Part shown: piece by piece, positions 6,810-12,928 of the stretch
How positions within the stretch are numbered: position 1 is the stretch's first letter
Layout of the letters: every line of letters begins with the position of its first letter
Assembly (NCBI GenBank): GCA_002402545.1
Contig: DHGA01000007.1
Location: 1 to 13,326, forward strand
Length of the DNA: 13,326 bases
DNA from: Syntrophaceae bacterium UBA4810
GTDB taxonomy: Bacteria > Desulfobacterota > Syntrophia > Syntrophales > Smithellaceae
Direction of reading: 5' to 3'
Program-made: the position numbers and the translations under genes
Notes under the pieces: model-generated
What the model was told of the DNA's origin: nothing
Seen by the model: the letters and a program-made list of their open reading frames with translations, nothing else
The model's database searches: none

Positions 6810-8114
6810 ATGCGTTTTGAAATTTCTCGCGGCGGCAGCGGGCTGACTTATGAAATCCGCAATATCGTACTTATCGCCAATAAACTAAAAGAATTGGGAA
6901 TGGAGATCGTTTGGGAAAACATCGGTGACCCGGTGCAGAAAGGTGAAAAAATTCCCGCGTGGATGAAAGAAGTGCTCACGGAAATTATCAGAGATGATCT
7001 TTCCTTTGCCTATTCGCCGACAAAAGGAGTTAATGAAACACGTGAATTTCTGGCCGAGCGCCTCAATAAGCGCGGCAAGGTGCAAATCACATCCGAGGAT
7101 ATAATTTTTTTCAACGGCCTGGGCGACGCCATCGCCCGCGCTTACAGCTCTATTCAGGTAGATGCCCGCATGATTATGCCAGAGCCAACTTATTCCACGC
7201 ATTTTATGGCGGAAGTTCTGCACGCGTCTTTTCCGCCCAATACCTACCGCATGAATCCGTATAACAACTGGTTTCCGGATATGCGCGAGCTGGAGCAAAA
7301 AGTCAAAAGCCACAAAGCCATTGTGGGCATTCTGGTAATTAATCCGGATAACCCCACTGGTTTTGTCTATCCCGAAGAGACGCTCAAACAAATCATCCGG
7401 ATTGCCAAAGAAAACGACCTTTTTGTTGTCTTTGATGAAACATATATCAACATCGTTTTTAACGGCAAAAAGACTATGCCGCTTTCCGATATCGTGGGTG
7501 ACTTGCCCGCTATCAGCATGAAGGGAATTTCCAAAGAACTTCCCTGGCCGGGCGCGCGCTGCGGCTGGATGGAAATTTATAACTTTGGAAAGGATCCGGC
7601 TTTTGACCGCTTTATCAATACAATACTGCATCAGAAAATGTCGGAGGTCTGCTCGACGACTCTGCCGCAGCTGGCGATTCCCAAAATAATGACGCATCCG
7701 GAATACACAAATTATCTGGATGAACGCAGAAGTCATTATGCGAGGCTTTCAGACATCGCCTACAATATTTTAAAAGACGTTCCGTATCTGATGGTCAATA
7801 AAAGCAACGGCGCTTTCTATATGACAGTTGTCATGAATGAAGCCGCGCTCAACAGCCGACAAAAACTGCACATTAAAAATAAGGAAATCAGAGAATTTGT
7901 AGAAAATCTGACCAAAGAAACAATTGAACACGACAAACGCTTTGTTTATTATCTGCTTGCCTCAACCGGTATTTGCGTTGTGCCTTTGACTTCGTTCTTT
8001 ACTCCGCTTCTTGGTTTCCGTATGACGCTTCTGCAAAAAGACGCGGGTGAGTTTGAGCAAACGGTGAGAACCATCGCCGAAAAAATTACTGAATATATTA
8101 ATTCGAGTAAGTAA
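6810..8114 (+). CDS. PLP-dependent aminotransferase, class I/II
   Basis: A 434-residue fold-type I aminotransferase, which moves an amino group between an amino acid and a 2-oxo acid using pyridoxal phosphate. Landmarks: NPDNPTG (178-184) with the PLP-contacting Asn181; FDETY (208-212) with Asp209, which pairs with the pyridine nitrogen, and Tyr212; the Schiff-base Lys242 in GISKELPWPGARCGW; and Arg404 in LGFRMTLL, the likely substrate carboxylate clamp. The N-terminal block GDPVQKGEKIP and the stretch YSPTKGVNETREFLAERL are typical of the Asp/Ala aminotransferase group. Length is slightly above the usual 390-410. It resembles AlaA-type alanine or aspartate aminotransferases, but specificity cannot be fixed. 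ATG 6810 with AAGGAG 11 bases upstream is a good start. Cytoplasmic. The gene has its own AT-rich leader and is followed 55 bases later by a membrane protein gene of unrelated function. Confidence 0.92.
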   Translation: MRFEISRGGSGLTYEIRNIVLIANKLKELGMEIVWENIGDPVQKGEKIPAWMKEVLTEIIRDDLSFAYSPTKGVNETREFLAERLNKRGKVQITSEDIIFFNGLGDAIARAYSSIQVDARMIMPEPTYSTHFMAEVLHASFPPNTYRMNPYNNWFPDMRELEQKVKSHKAIVGILVINPDNPTGFVYPEETLKQIIRIAKENDLFVVFDETYINIVFNGKKTMPLSDIVGDLPAISMKGISKELPWPGARCGWMEIYNFGKDPAFDRFINTILHQKMSEVCSTTLPQLAIPKIMTHPEYTNYLDERRSHYARLSDIAYNILKDVPYLMVNKSNGAFYMTVVMNEAALNSRQKLHIKNKEIREFVENLTKETIEHDKRFVYYLLASTGICVVPLTSFFTPLLGFRMTLLQKDAGEFEQTVRTIAEKITEYINSSK

Positions 8115-8117
8115 GGT

Positions 8118-8138
8118 TAGATTATCTATTCTAATCTA
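8118..8138 (+). other. Small hairpin between aminotransferase and barrel-protein genes
   Basis: TAGATTA (8118-8124) and TAATCTA (8132-8138) form a seven-pair stem with a seven-base loop just after the aminotransferase stop codon. It is AT-rich and has no real T-run after it, so it is at best a weak terminator or 3'-end structure. The ribosome-binding site AAAGGAG of the next gene lies downstream at 8157-8163. Confidence 0.3.
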
Positions 8139-8169
8139 TTTGTTAACATTTCTATAAAAGGAGTAAAAA

Positions 8170-8841
8170 ATGAGAAAAGTTGTTTTGTTTGCATGTTGTG
8201 TGTTTTGTTTGATTTCCATTAACTCCAATGCGCTTGCATGGGAAAAGGTTAAACTATACGCCGAAGCAGAAGCTGGATATTCTTTTATGAAAATAAAATC
8301 CGGTGGACTGAATGCAGAACCTTTTTTAAATACCGGCAGCGATAAGGATGGCCTGTTATTTCCGGGATTACATTTTGGTGCAAGATTCTTTGATATTTTC
8401 AGGGCTGATATCTCATACAGTTATCGCGGCAAGGCGGACTTTACGACCAACAGTTTCGAGCCGCCAATACCCACTGTTTTCTACGATACTGAAATCAAAA
8501 ACATTCAATCTCTAATTTTTTCTGTTTTTGTGGAACCATTTACTTTTAAAGGCCTTACCCCTTATATTGGCGCAGGTGTCGGCAGCACTTGGATGAAAGT
8601 GGAAACTAATGATGGTGTAGTTATGGCCGACAGCAGAGAAACAAAATTTACCTGGCAGGCAGAAGCCGGTTTATACTACGCTTTTACAAATAATTTAGGC
8701 ATGAGAGTTGGTTACCGGTATGTTGATATGGGGAAGTTTGATGTTGATTTGAGATTAATGGGCATAGGCGCCCCATATGGCAATCTTACCGGCAAGCTGA
8801 CGGCTCATGAACTGACGGCGGCATTTCGCTATACTTTTTAA
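8170..8841 (+). CDS. Outer-membrane beta-barrel protein with signal peptide
   Basis: A 223-residue protein with a classic signal peptide: basic MRK, a hydrophobic core over about residues 4-17, and a likely signal peptidase I site after the ALA at residues 21-23, before WEKVKLY. The mature part alternates aromatic/hydrophobic and polar residues as in amphipathic strands (EAEAGYSFMK, GLHFGARFF, ISYSYRG, PYIGAGVGSTWMK, WQAEAGLYYAF, LGMRVGYRYVDMG) and ends in AAFRYTF. The terminal Phe is the usual signal for BAM-mediated outer-membrane insertion. Size and the GAGVG/GYRYVD blocks fit an eight-stranded OmpW/OmpA-like or 'outer membrane protein beta-barrel' family. Ligand and function are unknown. 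It shows the host is Gram-negative. ATG 8170 has AAAGGAG seven bases upstream. The gene is somewhat AT-rich and is followed by a strong hairpin at 8883-8917, so it is probably a single or final gene. Confidence 0.85.
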   Translation: MRKVVLFACCVFCLISINSNALAWEKVKLYAEAEAGYSFMKIKSGGLNAEPFLNTGSDKDGLLFPGLHFGARFFDIFRADISYSYRGKADFTTNSFEPPIPTVFYDTEIKNIQSLIFSVFVEPFTFKGLTPYIGAGVGSTWMKVETNDGVVMADSRETKFTWQAEAGLYYAFTNNLGMRVGYRYVDMGKFDVDLRLMGIGAPYGNLTGKLTAHELTAAFRYTF

Positions 8842-8882
8842 AAAAAGTTCTTAAAATTATACGCAAACTTCACTAATTTATA

Positions 8883-8917
8883 ATTGCTTGGCTCTTAAAA
8901 CTAAAGAGCCAAGCAAT
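8883..8917 (+). terminator. Strong 14-bp hairpin, probable transcript end
   Basis: ATTGCTTGGCTCTT (8883-8896) and AAGAGCCAAGCAAT (8904-8917) pair perfectly over 14 bases with a seven-base loop. It lies 41 bases after the barrel-protein gene. There is no T-run on either side, so it is not a textbook Rho-independent terminator, but the stem is long enough to define or protect the mRNA 3' end. Confidence 0.55.
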
Positions 8918-8983
8918 ATTCACTTAAAATATACATTTAAATTGTTTTAAAGTCAGCAAGTTGAAAGAAAGAAAAATACTCGC

Positions 8984-9937
8984 ATGATTTTATTTATTTT
9001 GCTGTTTATTCTGGGAATTATTTTCTTGTGGCTAGGCACAAACGCTGTTTTGCGCCGCGTGCCTGTTCTGGCCGGATGGTTGCGCGTTTCTCCTCTGATC
9101 GTGACTGTTTTACTTCTGGCAGTGATGACATCTCTTCCCGAATTTTTCGTTTCTCTCTTTGCCTCCCTGCGCGGACAGCCTTCCGCCGCGGTGGGCAATA
9201 TCGTCGGCTCTAATTTTGTCACGCTGACATTTGTGGCCGGTATCTGCGCGCTATGGCGGCCAATTGAAGTGGGGCCAACACTGCGCACGCGGGAATCCAG
9301 TTGGATGATTCTGGGCGCCGCATTGCTGCTCATATTTGCCATGGACGGCGTAATCAGCCGCATCGATGGCATCCTCTTGCTCGCTGCTTATATTCCATAT
9401 TTTCTGGGCACGCTTGATGACGCGCGGCGGCAACGTAATCGCGAAACAAAAAATTCAGTCACAGCAATCAAAAGGCCCTGGCTGGAAGTGATTATCTTCG
9501 CGGGCGGGCTCGGCATGATTGTGCTGGGTTCAAGCTGGGTAGTGGAAAACGGGACTGCTTTGGCGCGCATGTTCGGCATGAGCGATTTGCTGATCGGCGT
9601 TACCTTTTATGCCTTCGGAACATCACTGCCGGAGCTGGCGATTGCCCTGGGCGCGGTACTCAAGCATCAGGCCAACGTTACACTGGGCGAAATCTACGCT
9701 TCCAATATTTTCACCGGTCTGGCCGTGGTGGGAGCGCTTTGCCTGATAAAACCTTTGGTTGTTGAGCCGATAATCGTGCAGCGGGATTTACCGATGCTGA
9801 TTGTAGCGGGAGTGCTTTTGCAGATGTTTATCACTACCGGCAGGCGATTTGTGCGGCTTGAAGCAATAGTGATGATTGCTATCTACGCGTTGTTTCTCGC
9901 CGCGCAGTTTATGGGCTTCAGCATCTCGCTCGATTGA
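8984..9937 (+). CDS. CaCA-family sodium/calcium exchanger (YrbG-like)
   Basis: A 317-residue, very hydrophobic membrane protein with about ten predicted helices in two inverted halves. Both alpha-repeats of the CaCA superfamily are visible. Alpha-1 has TSLPE (49-53) followed by VGNIVGSNFVT; alpha-2 has FGTSLPEL with Glu217, followed by GEIYASNIFT. The two Glu residues in the SLPE motifs are the cation-binding acids in this family, which swaps Na+ or H+ for Ca2+ across the inner membrane. Alpha-1 is slightly diverged: it reads AVMTSLPE where GTSLPE is usual. In alpha-2, GNxxGSN has become GEIYASN, so ion preference may differ. Length is typical of bacterial members. The ribosome-binding site for ATG 8984 is weak (a purine run at about 8963-8973). 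It stands alone, with a hairpin before it and a palindrome-rich spacer after it. Confidence 0.92.
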   Translation: MILFILLFILGIIFLWLGTNAVLRRVPVLAGWLRVSPLIVTVLLLAVMTSLPEFFVSLFASLRGQPSAAVGNIVGSNFVTLTFVAGICALWRPIEVGPTLRTRESSWMILGAALLLIFAMDGVISRIDGILLLAAYIPYFLGTLDDARRQRNRETKNSVTAIKRPWLEVIIFAGGLGMIVLGSSWVVENGTALARMFGMSDLLIGVTFYAFGTSLPELAIALGAVLKHQANVTLGEIYASNIFTGLAVVGALCLIKPLVVEPIIVQRDLPMLIVAGVLLQMFITTGRRFVRLEAIVMIAIYALFLAAQFMGFSISLD

Positions 9938-9954
9938 ACGGGCAATTTTCCCGT
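9938..9954 (+). terminator. Short hairpin after the exchanger gene
   Basis: ACGGG (9938-9942) and CCCGT (9950-9954) form a five-pair GC-rich stem with a seven-base loop directly after the exchanger stop codon. No T-run follows. It is a weak terminator candidate only. Confidence 0.3.
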
Positions 9955-9958
9955 ATTC

Positions 9959-9971
9959 TACCCATTGGGTA
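9959..9971. repeat. Palindrome TACCCATTGGGTA, copy 1
   Basis: A 13-base odd palindrome (TACCCA, T, TGGGTA). The match to copy 2 at 10090 extends to TACCCATTGGGTA(C/T)ATTA, so the two copies are 18-base direct repeats with one difference, 131 bases apart. This pattern suggests paired protein-binding sites in front of the gene at 10130 more than a mobile element, because the flanks beyond it do not match. Confidence 0.6.
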
Positions 9972-9992
9972 CATTATGATAATAAAGACCAA

Positions 9993-10003
9993 GTACCCAA
10001 TGG
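9993..10003. repeat. Inverted partial copy of the palindrome
   Basis: GTACCCAATGG (9993-10003) is the exact reverse complement of 9962-9972, which overlaps copy 1. The two can form an 11-pair stem with a 20-base loop. It is a half or inverted copy of the TACCCATTGGGTA motif, so the spacer has three related sites. Confidence 0.55.
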
Positions 10004-10089
10004 CAAAAGTTAAATTATGTTGATTTTATGATATTTTTAGCTTTTCGGTTGCTATAAAATAAACTGGATTTGTACAAAAACCCGGAAAA

Positions 10090-10102
10090 TACCCATTGGG
10101 TA
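10090..10102. repeat. Palindrome TACCCATTGGGTA, copy 2, near putative promoter
   Basis: Identical to copy 1. It ends 27 bases before ATG 10130. A weak promoter can be drawn through it: TTGGGT (10096-10101), 17 bases, GATAAA (10119-10124), with a start near the ATG. A protein bound here would then cover the -35 region. The promoter is speculative; the repeat itself is exact. Confidence 0.55.
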
Positions 10103-10129
10103 TATTAATTGTTCGGTTGATAAAATAGG

Positions 10130-11023
10130 ATGTGGAATCTAATAATAAATAACTGCTATGTTATCGCAATTGGGACAATCGGAAGTATTCTTGCGACTGT
10201 CGTTGTACTTGTAACAAGGATAATTTTCTATAAGGTTCGCGATCTTTTCCCAGCCCATTCACTATTTAGAGGTATCCTCGATTCTGATCTTCCATGTTTA
10301 ATTTTTACCCTGCGCCTAACGGACATGAAAAGGGAAGGAAAATTTCTTACCCCGATTCCGAAATACGCTGTAGCGTCTCCTCAAGAAGAATATGAAGGGC
10401 GGCAGCTGACGCCTTGGGTTACAAGCACCAGTGAAACTCAGGCAGTCGCAAACATTCTGAATATTCTTGGCCGAGTAGGCCGTACGAAAAATATACAGAT
10501 TTTATTCGTCGATCAGGATTCCGGCCGGTGGGATGCTCCCATGTTCATACTTGGTGGAAATTGGAAGGCGACTCGCTCTTTTGAAACTTGCATGCCAATA
10601 TTTTCTTACCGGGATGAAAAGATCATTCTTGAATCAACCAAGGATGTATATAGGCCAAAAACGAGTGATCACGATATTGGTTTCTTACAGAAAACGATTA
10701 ATCCAGTAACAGGTTTCCCCGTTTGGGTTGCAATGGGTTGGCGGGGCGCAGGAACCGTTGCTGCGACCTATGCGCTGTTAAGGTGGTGGAAAGAAATAGG
10801 TATTTTATACGGCAGCCATCCTTTCGGTATTCTGATTGGAATGAATGACAAAGATGGCTGGCAACAGAGTCACATCGTTCGTATTTATCCTGAGCCAAAA
10901 TGTTATAAAAAGATTTTTCACCCCGTTGTTTGGAGGCGAATATCAAAAGCGATTTCTGATGCATCTGTATCAATGATTTTAGGAAAACCCACCGAACAAT
11001 CGGCTGCACCGGATCGCCGATGA
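10130..11023 (+). CDS. Unrecognised membrane-anchored protein
   Basis: A 297-residue protein I cannot assign to a family with confidence. Residues 8-34 form one strong membrane helix, followed by a basic turn (RIIFYKVR) and a soluble domain that is probably cytoplasmic by the positive-inside rule. The soluble part has a helix-rich block (SETQAVANILNILGRVG), a strand ending in FILGGNWKATRSFE, then DHDIGFLQKTINP and WVAMGWRGAGTVAATYALLRWW. The pattern of strand, GGN, then a second strand with GxxGAGT is suggestive of an alpha/beta ligand-binding fold. This is a visual impression, not a family match. The Arg/Pro-rich end looks disordered. The gene is AT-rich compared with its neighbours. A stop codon at 10121-10123 rules out an upstream in-frame start, and AGG directly touches the ATG, so there is no room for a normal ribosome-binding site. 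It may be leaderless or start elsewhere. The upstream spacer has three copies of a palindromic motif. Confidence 0.6.
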   Translation: MWNLIINNCYVIAIGTIGSILATVVVLVTRIIFYKVRDLFPAHSLFRGILDSDLPCLIFTLRLTDMKREGKFLTPIPKYAVASPQEEYEGRQLTPWVTSTSETQAVANILNILGRVGRTKNIQILFVDQDSGRWDAPMFILGGNWKATRSFETCMPIFSYRDEKIILESTKDVYRPKTSDHDIGFLQKTINPVTGFPVWVAMGWRGAGTVAATYALLRWWKEIGILYGSHPFGILIGMNDKDGWQQSHIVRIYPEPKCYKKIFHPVVWRRISKAISDASVSMILGKPTEQSAAPDRR

Positions 11024-11027
11024 ATCC

Positions 11028-11042
11028 GGCTCCCGGTGAGCC
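11028..11042. terminator. Small GC-rich hairpin between convergent genes
   Basis: GGCTC (11028-11032) and GAGCC (11038-11042) form a stem with a five-base loop in the 25-base gap between convergent genes. An alternative pairing CACCGG (11007-11012) with CCGGTG (11033-11038) overlaps it. With no clear T-run on either side, it is a candidate shared transcript end of low certainty. Confidence 0.35.
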
Positions 11043-11048
11043 TTAACG

Positions 11049-12044
11049 TTATCTACTCAAAATAAAAGCCGCCAGGGAAAAATAAACAACGATTGTAGAA
11101 ATATCCGCAAGAGCCAAAGTAAGGGGACCGGAAGCAAAGTGAATATCAAGCTTGAGTTTATGCAAGGCGGCCGGAACGCTTATCCCCAAAAAACAGGCCA
11201 AAAGCAACGATGCCAGAATGCCCGAAGAAATTATCAGTCCCGCGGTAAAATCGTTTCTCCAGATAATAACAATAAAGCCGACAATCAGCGCGCAGGCCAA
11301 AGCCATCAAAAAAGTGCGCGCGAGCTCCCTTTTTAGAGCGCGGAAATACCAGCCAGGCTGGGAAATACTGTGATGCATAAAGTGAACGGTTATAGCCATC
11401 GTCTGCATGGAAACGCTTTCACCCAGGCCTAAAACAAGCGTCAGAAAAAACGCCAACACCAGGCTTTGCGCCAGTGTCGCCTCAAAAAAGCCGACCAATA
11501 GCGCGCAGACCGTGCCGCTGGTTATCGTCGCCAAAAGCCAGGGAAAGCGATGCCGGAAAACGCTCCAGGGTGATTTACTGCGCATTTCGGAAATCTTAAC
11601 ACCCAGGGTGTCAAAAACACTGTGCACCTGTTCCTGCTCTTCAATATCAAACATTTCCTGCGTAAACACGCCGATTTCAATTACGCCCAGCATTTTTCTG
11701 TTTTCATCAACAACAGGAAAAGCCAGATAGCGGTGCAATATAAAAAACTCCAAGGCTTCCATTAAATTCGCGGTGTCTGGTATCGCGATCTGGTTTGTGG
11801 ACATAATTTCTTCTATCCTGACGTCCAAATCAGCGGTGAGAAGTTTTCTTGTCTGAAGAATACCAGCCAGGCGGTTTTCGGCATCGAGCACATAAAAATA
11901 GATGATTGTCGATTCCGTCTTGCACCTGCGAATATTGCCGAGCGCTTCCCCAACCGTGTTGTGCGCATAAACGGCCACAAAATCGTCGCTGGCATGTTTC
12001 AGTACAGGGTCATTTAGCTCTTCTAAATTAACGGCGCGATCCAT
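11049..12044 (-). CDS. Divergent MgtE-like divalent cation transporter with CBS pair
   Basis: A 331-residue protein with a tandem CBS region (about 15-140) and a C-terminal membrane domain of about five helices (from about 168). The arrangement is that of MgtE/SLC41 Mg2+ channels. The last helices match well: a basic-rich KLKLDIHFASGPLTLALADIS parallels the DPAxxSGPxxTTxxD block, and Asp314 is in the position of the pore Asp. The middle motif LGLGESVSMQTMAITV replaces the more usual GNVGxQS. The family is normally about 450 residues because of an extra N-terminal superhelical (MgtE N) domain, which is missing here. CBS domains in MgtE sense Mg2+ and gate the pore; here regulation may be altered. 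The start ATG (12042-12044) has GAGGGA ten bases upstream on the minus strand. Inner membrane. The ion could be Mg2+ or another divalent metal. Confidence 0.82.
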   Translation of the reverse strand: MDRAVNLEELNDPVLKHASDDFVAVYAHNTVGEALGNIRRCKTESTIIYFYVLDAENRLAGILQTRKLLTADLDVRIEEIMSTNQIAIPDTANLMEALEFFILHRYLAFPVVDENRKMLGVIEIGVFTQEMFDIEEQEQVHSVFDTLGVKISEMRSKSPWSVFRHRFPWLLATITSGTVCALLVGFFEATLAQSLVLAFFLTLVLGLGESVSMQTMAITVHFMHHSISQPGWYFRALKRELARTFLMALACALIVGFIVIIWRNDFTAGLIISSGILASLLLACFLGISVPAALHKLKLDIHFASGPLTLALADISTIVVYFSLAAFILSR

Positions 12045-12208
12045 TATTTTTGCTTCCCTCTTGGTATATCGGAAAAATCAACGATTTGCTTTATCAGAAT
12101 AATATCTGCCAAGTTATTTGTAAAATAACACAGCCGCGGGCAATTTACCAAACGCTTTCTGTAATGCCCTAATCACTAAGGCCGATACCTTGTAATTACC
12201 AAAAAAAC

Positions 12209-12246
12209 AAAGGGGCGGAAGGTTGTTGAAATTCTTCCGCCCCTTT
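12209..12246 (-). terminator. Rho-independent terminator of the RRM gene
   Basis: A perfect 13-pair GC-rich stem, AAAGGGGCGGAAG (12209-12221) with CTTCCGCCCCTTT (12234-12246), loop of 12. On the minus strand it is followed by a T-rich tail (complement of 12201-12208, AAAAAAAC). It lies about 27 bases after the stop codon of the RRM protein gene, so it ends that transcript and insulates the MgtE-like gene. Confidence 0.9.
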
Positions 12247-12273
12247 GGAAATTACCGTGTGTTTTAAAAAATT

Positions 12274-12648
12274 CTAATATCTGCCGCCGCCACCACGATT
12301 GCCGCCGCCGCCGCGATTGCCGCCACCGGCGCCGCGGTTAAATCCTCCGCCACCGCCACGGTTACCGCCGCCGCCTCTGGAGCCGCCACCGCCAAATTCT
12401 TTCTTGGGACGCGCTTCATTTACCGTAATGGCTTTTCCGTCCAGCGTGCCGCCGTTGAATTTTTCAATTGCCGCGGCCGCGCCTTCTTCGGTCTTCATCT
12501 CCACAAAAGCGAAACCACGCGACTGGCCGGAAAACTTATCCTTGATAACAGAAGCGGAAGCAACTTCACCCGCCTCAGAAAAATTTGTCTTCAGATCATC
12601 ATCAGTGATCTTGTAAGACAGGTTGCCGACATACAAATTCTTGTTCAT
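12274..12648 (-). CDS. Glycine-rich RRM RNA-binding protein
   Basis: A 124-residue protein with one RNA-recognition motif (about 3-82) and a Gly/Arg/Asn-rich tail (about 86-124). The RNP2 motif LYVGNL is at 5-10 and RNP1 RGFAFVEM at 44-51, both with the aromatic residues that stack on RNA bases (Tyr6, Phe46, Phe48). The tail has repeated GGGGNRGGGG units, like the RGG-type tails of cyanobacterial and plant glycine-rich RNA-binding proteins. Such small bacterial RRM proteins are often cold- or stress-responsive; that is family knowledge, not shown here. The ATG (12646-12648) has a strong purine-rich GAGAGAGGGA site upstream. The gene is monocistronic: its own 5' leader and palindrome lie to the right, and a strong terminator follows it. 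Confidence 0.93.
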   Translation of the reverse strand: MNKNLYVGNLSYKITDDDLKTNFSEAGEVASASVIKDKFSGQSRGFAFVEMKTEEGAAAAIEKFNGGTLDGKAITVNEARPKKEFGGGGSRGGGGNRGGGGGFNRGAGGGNRGGGGNRGGGGRY

Positions 12649-12812
12649 TTTAATCCCTCTCTCTTCTCGTTAAACTTTTCTTCCCCCATGTGGGGCTTCA
12701 CAAAGCATCAAAATCACCCCTATCCGTCTCCCTGTGAAGAAGGAAGGAAAAGTGAGGGGATTGCATGCCTTACCTCTGAAGCTTTTTGCAAAGCTTTCCG
12801 CTATTTGAATAA
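12649..12812 (-). promoter_or_regulatory. Hairpin-rich leader of the RRM gene
   Basis: The 280-base gap between the divergent RRM and acyl-CoA dehydrogenase genes has several inverted pairs on the RRM side: CCCC/GGGG (12684-12687/12692-12695), CTTCACA/TGTGAAG (12696-12702/12733-12739) and AAGCTTT/AAAGCTT (12779-12785/12790-12796). If transcription starts near the palindrome at 12813-12831, these would lie in an mRNA leader of roughly 160 bases. Long structured leaders are known for cold-shock RNA-binding protein genes. Here this is inference. Confidence 0.35.
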
Positions 12813-12831
12813 AGTGTGATATGCTCACACT
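12813..12831. promoter_or_regulatory. 19-bp palindrome AGTGTGA-N5-TCACACT, likely operator
   Basis: AGTGTGA (12813-12819) and TCACACT (12825-12831) are perfect seven-base inverted arms around TATGC. It lies between divergent genes. On the minus strand it overlaps the -10 position of a possible promoter for the RRM gene (TTGACT as complement of 12842-12847, 17-base spacer, GCATAT), so a repressor there is plausible. It resembles the CRP core TGTGA-N6-TCACA but has five rather than six spacer bases. Confidence 0.5.
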
Positions 12832-12870
12832 AACCGCCAATAGTCAATAAAGAATTCCCTTAATTTTCTG

Positions 12871-12898
12871 TTGTTTCAGCGGCGTTATTTGGTAAAAT
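12871..12898 (+). promoter_or_regulatory. Sigma70-like promoter for the acyl-CoA dehydrogenase gene
   Basis: TTGTTT (12871-12876), a 16-base spacer and TAAAAT (12893-12898), which matches five of six bases of the -10 consensus. A start near 12905 gives a short leader containing the ribosome-binding site AAGGAG (12914-12919). Prediction only. Confidence 0.5.
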
Positions 12899-12928
12899 GG
12901 CGCATATAACATCAAGGAGCTAAAAACT

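Noticed and set aside
6885..7736. Open frame of 283 codons on the minus strand
   Set aside because: Antisense to the aminotransferase, whose PLP motifs are all in the plus frame; no domain is visible in the minus frame.
9959..10102. CRISPR-like repeats
   Set aside because: Only two full copies and one inverted partial copy of a 13-base palindrome with irregular spacing and no cas genes.
12299..12616. Proline-rich open frame on the plus strand
   Set aside because: It is the complement of the glycine-rich RRM protein; GGC/GGT codons read as proline-rich on the other strand.
12813..12831. Canonical CRP-binding site
   Set aside because: The arms fit TGTGA/TCACA, but the spacer is five bases instead of six, so a CRP assignment is not supported; retained only as an unknown palindrome.
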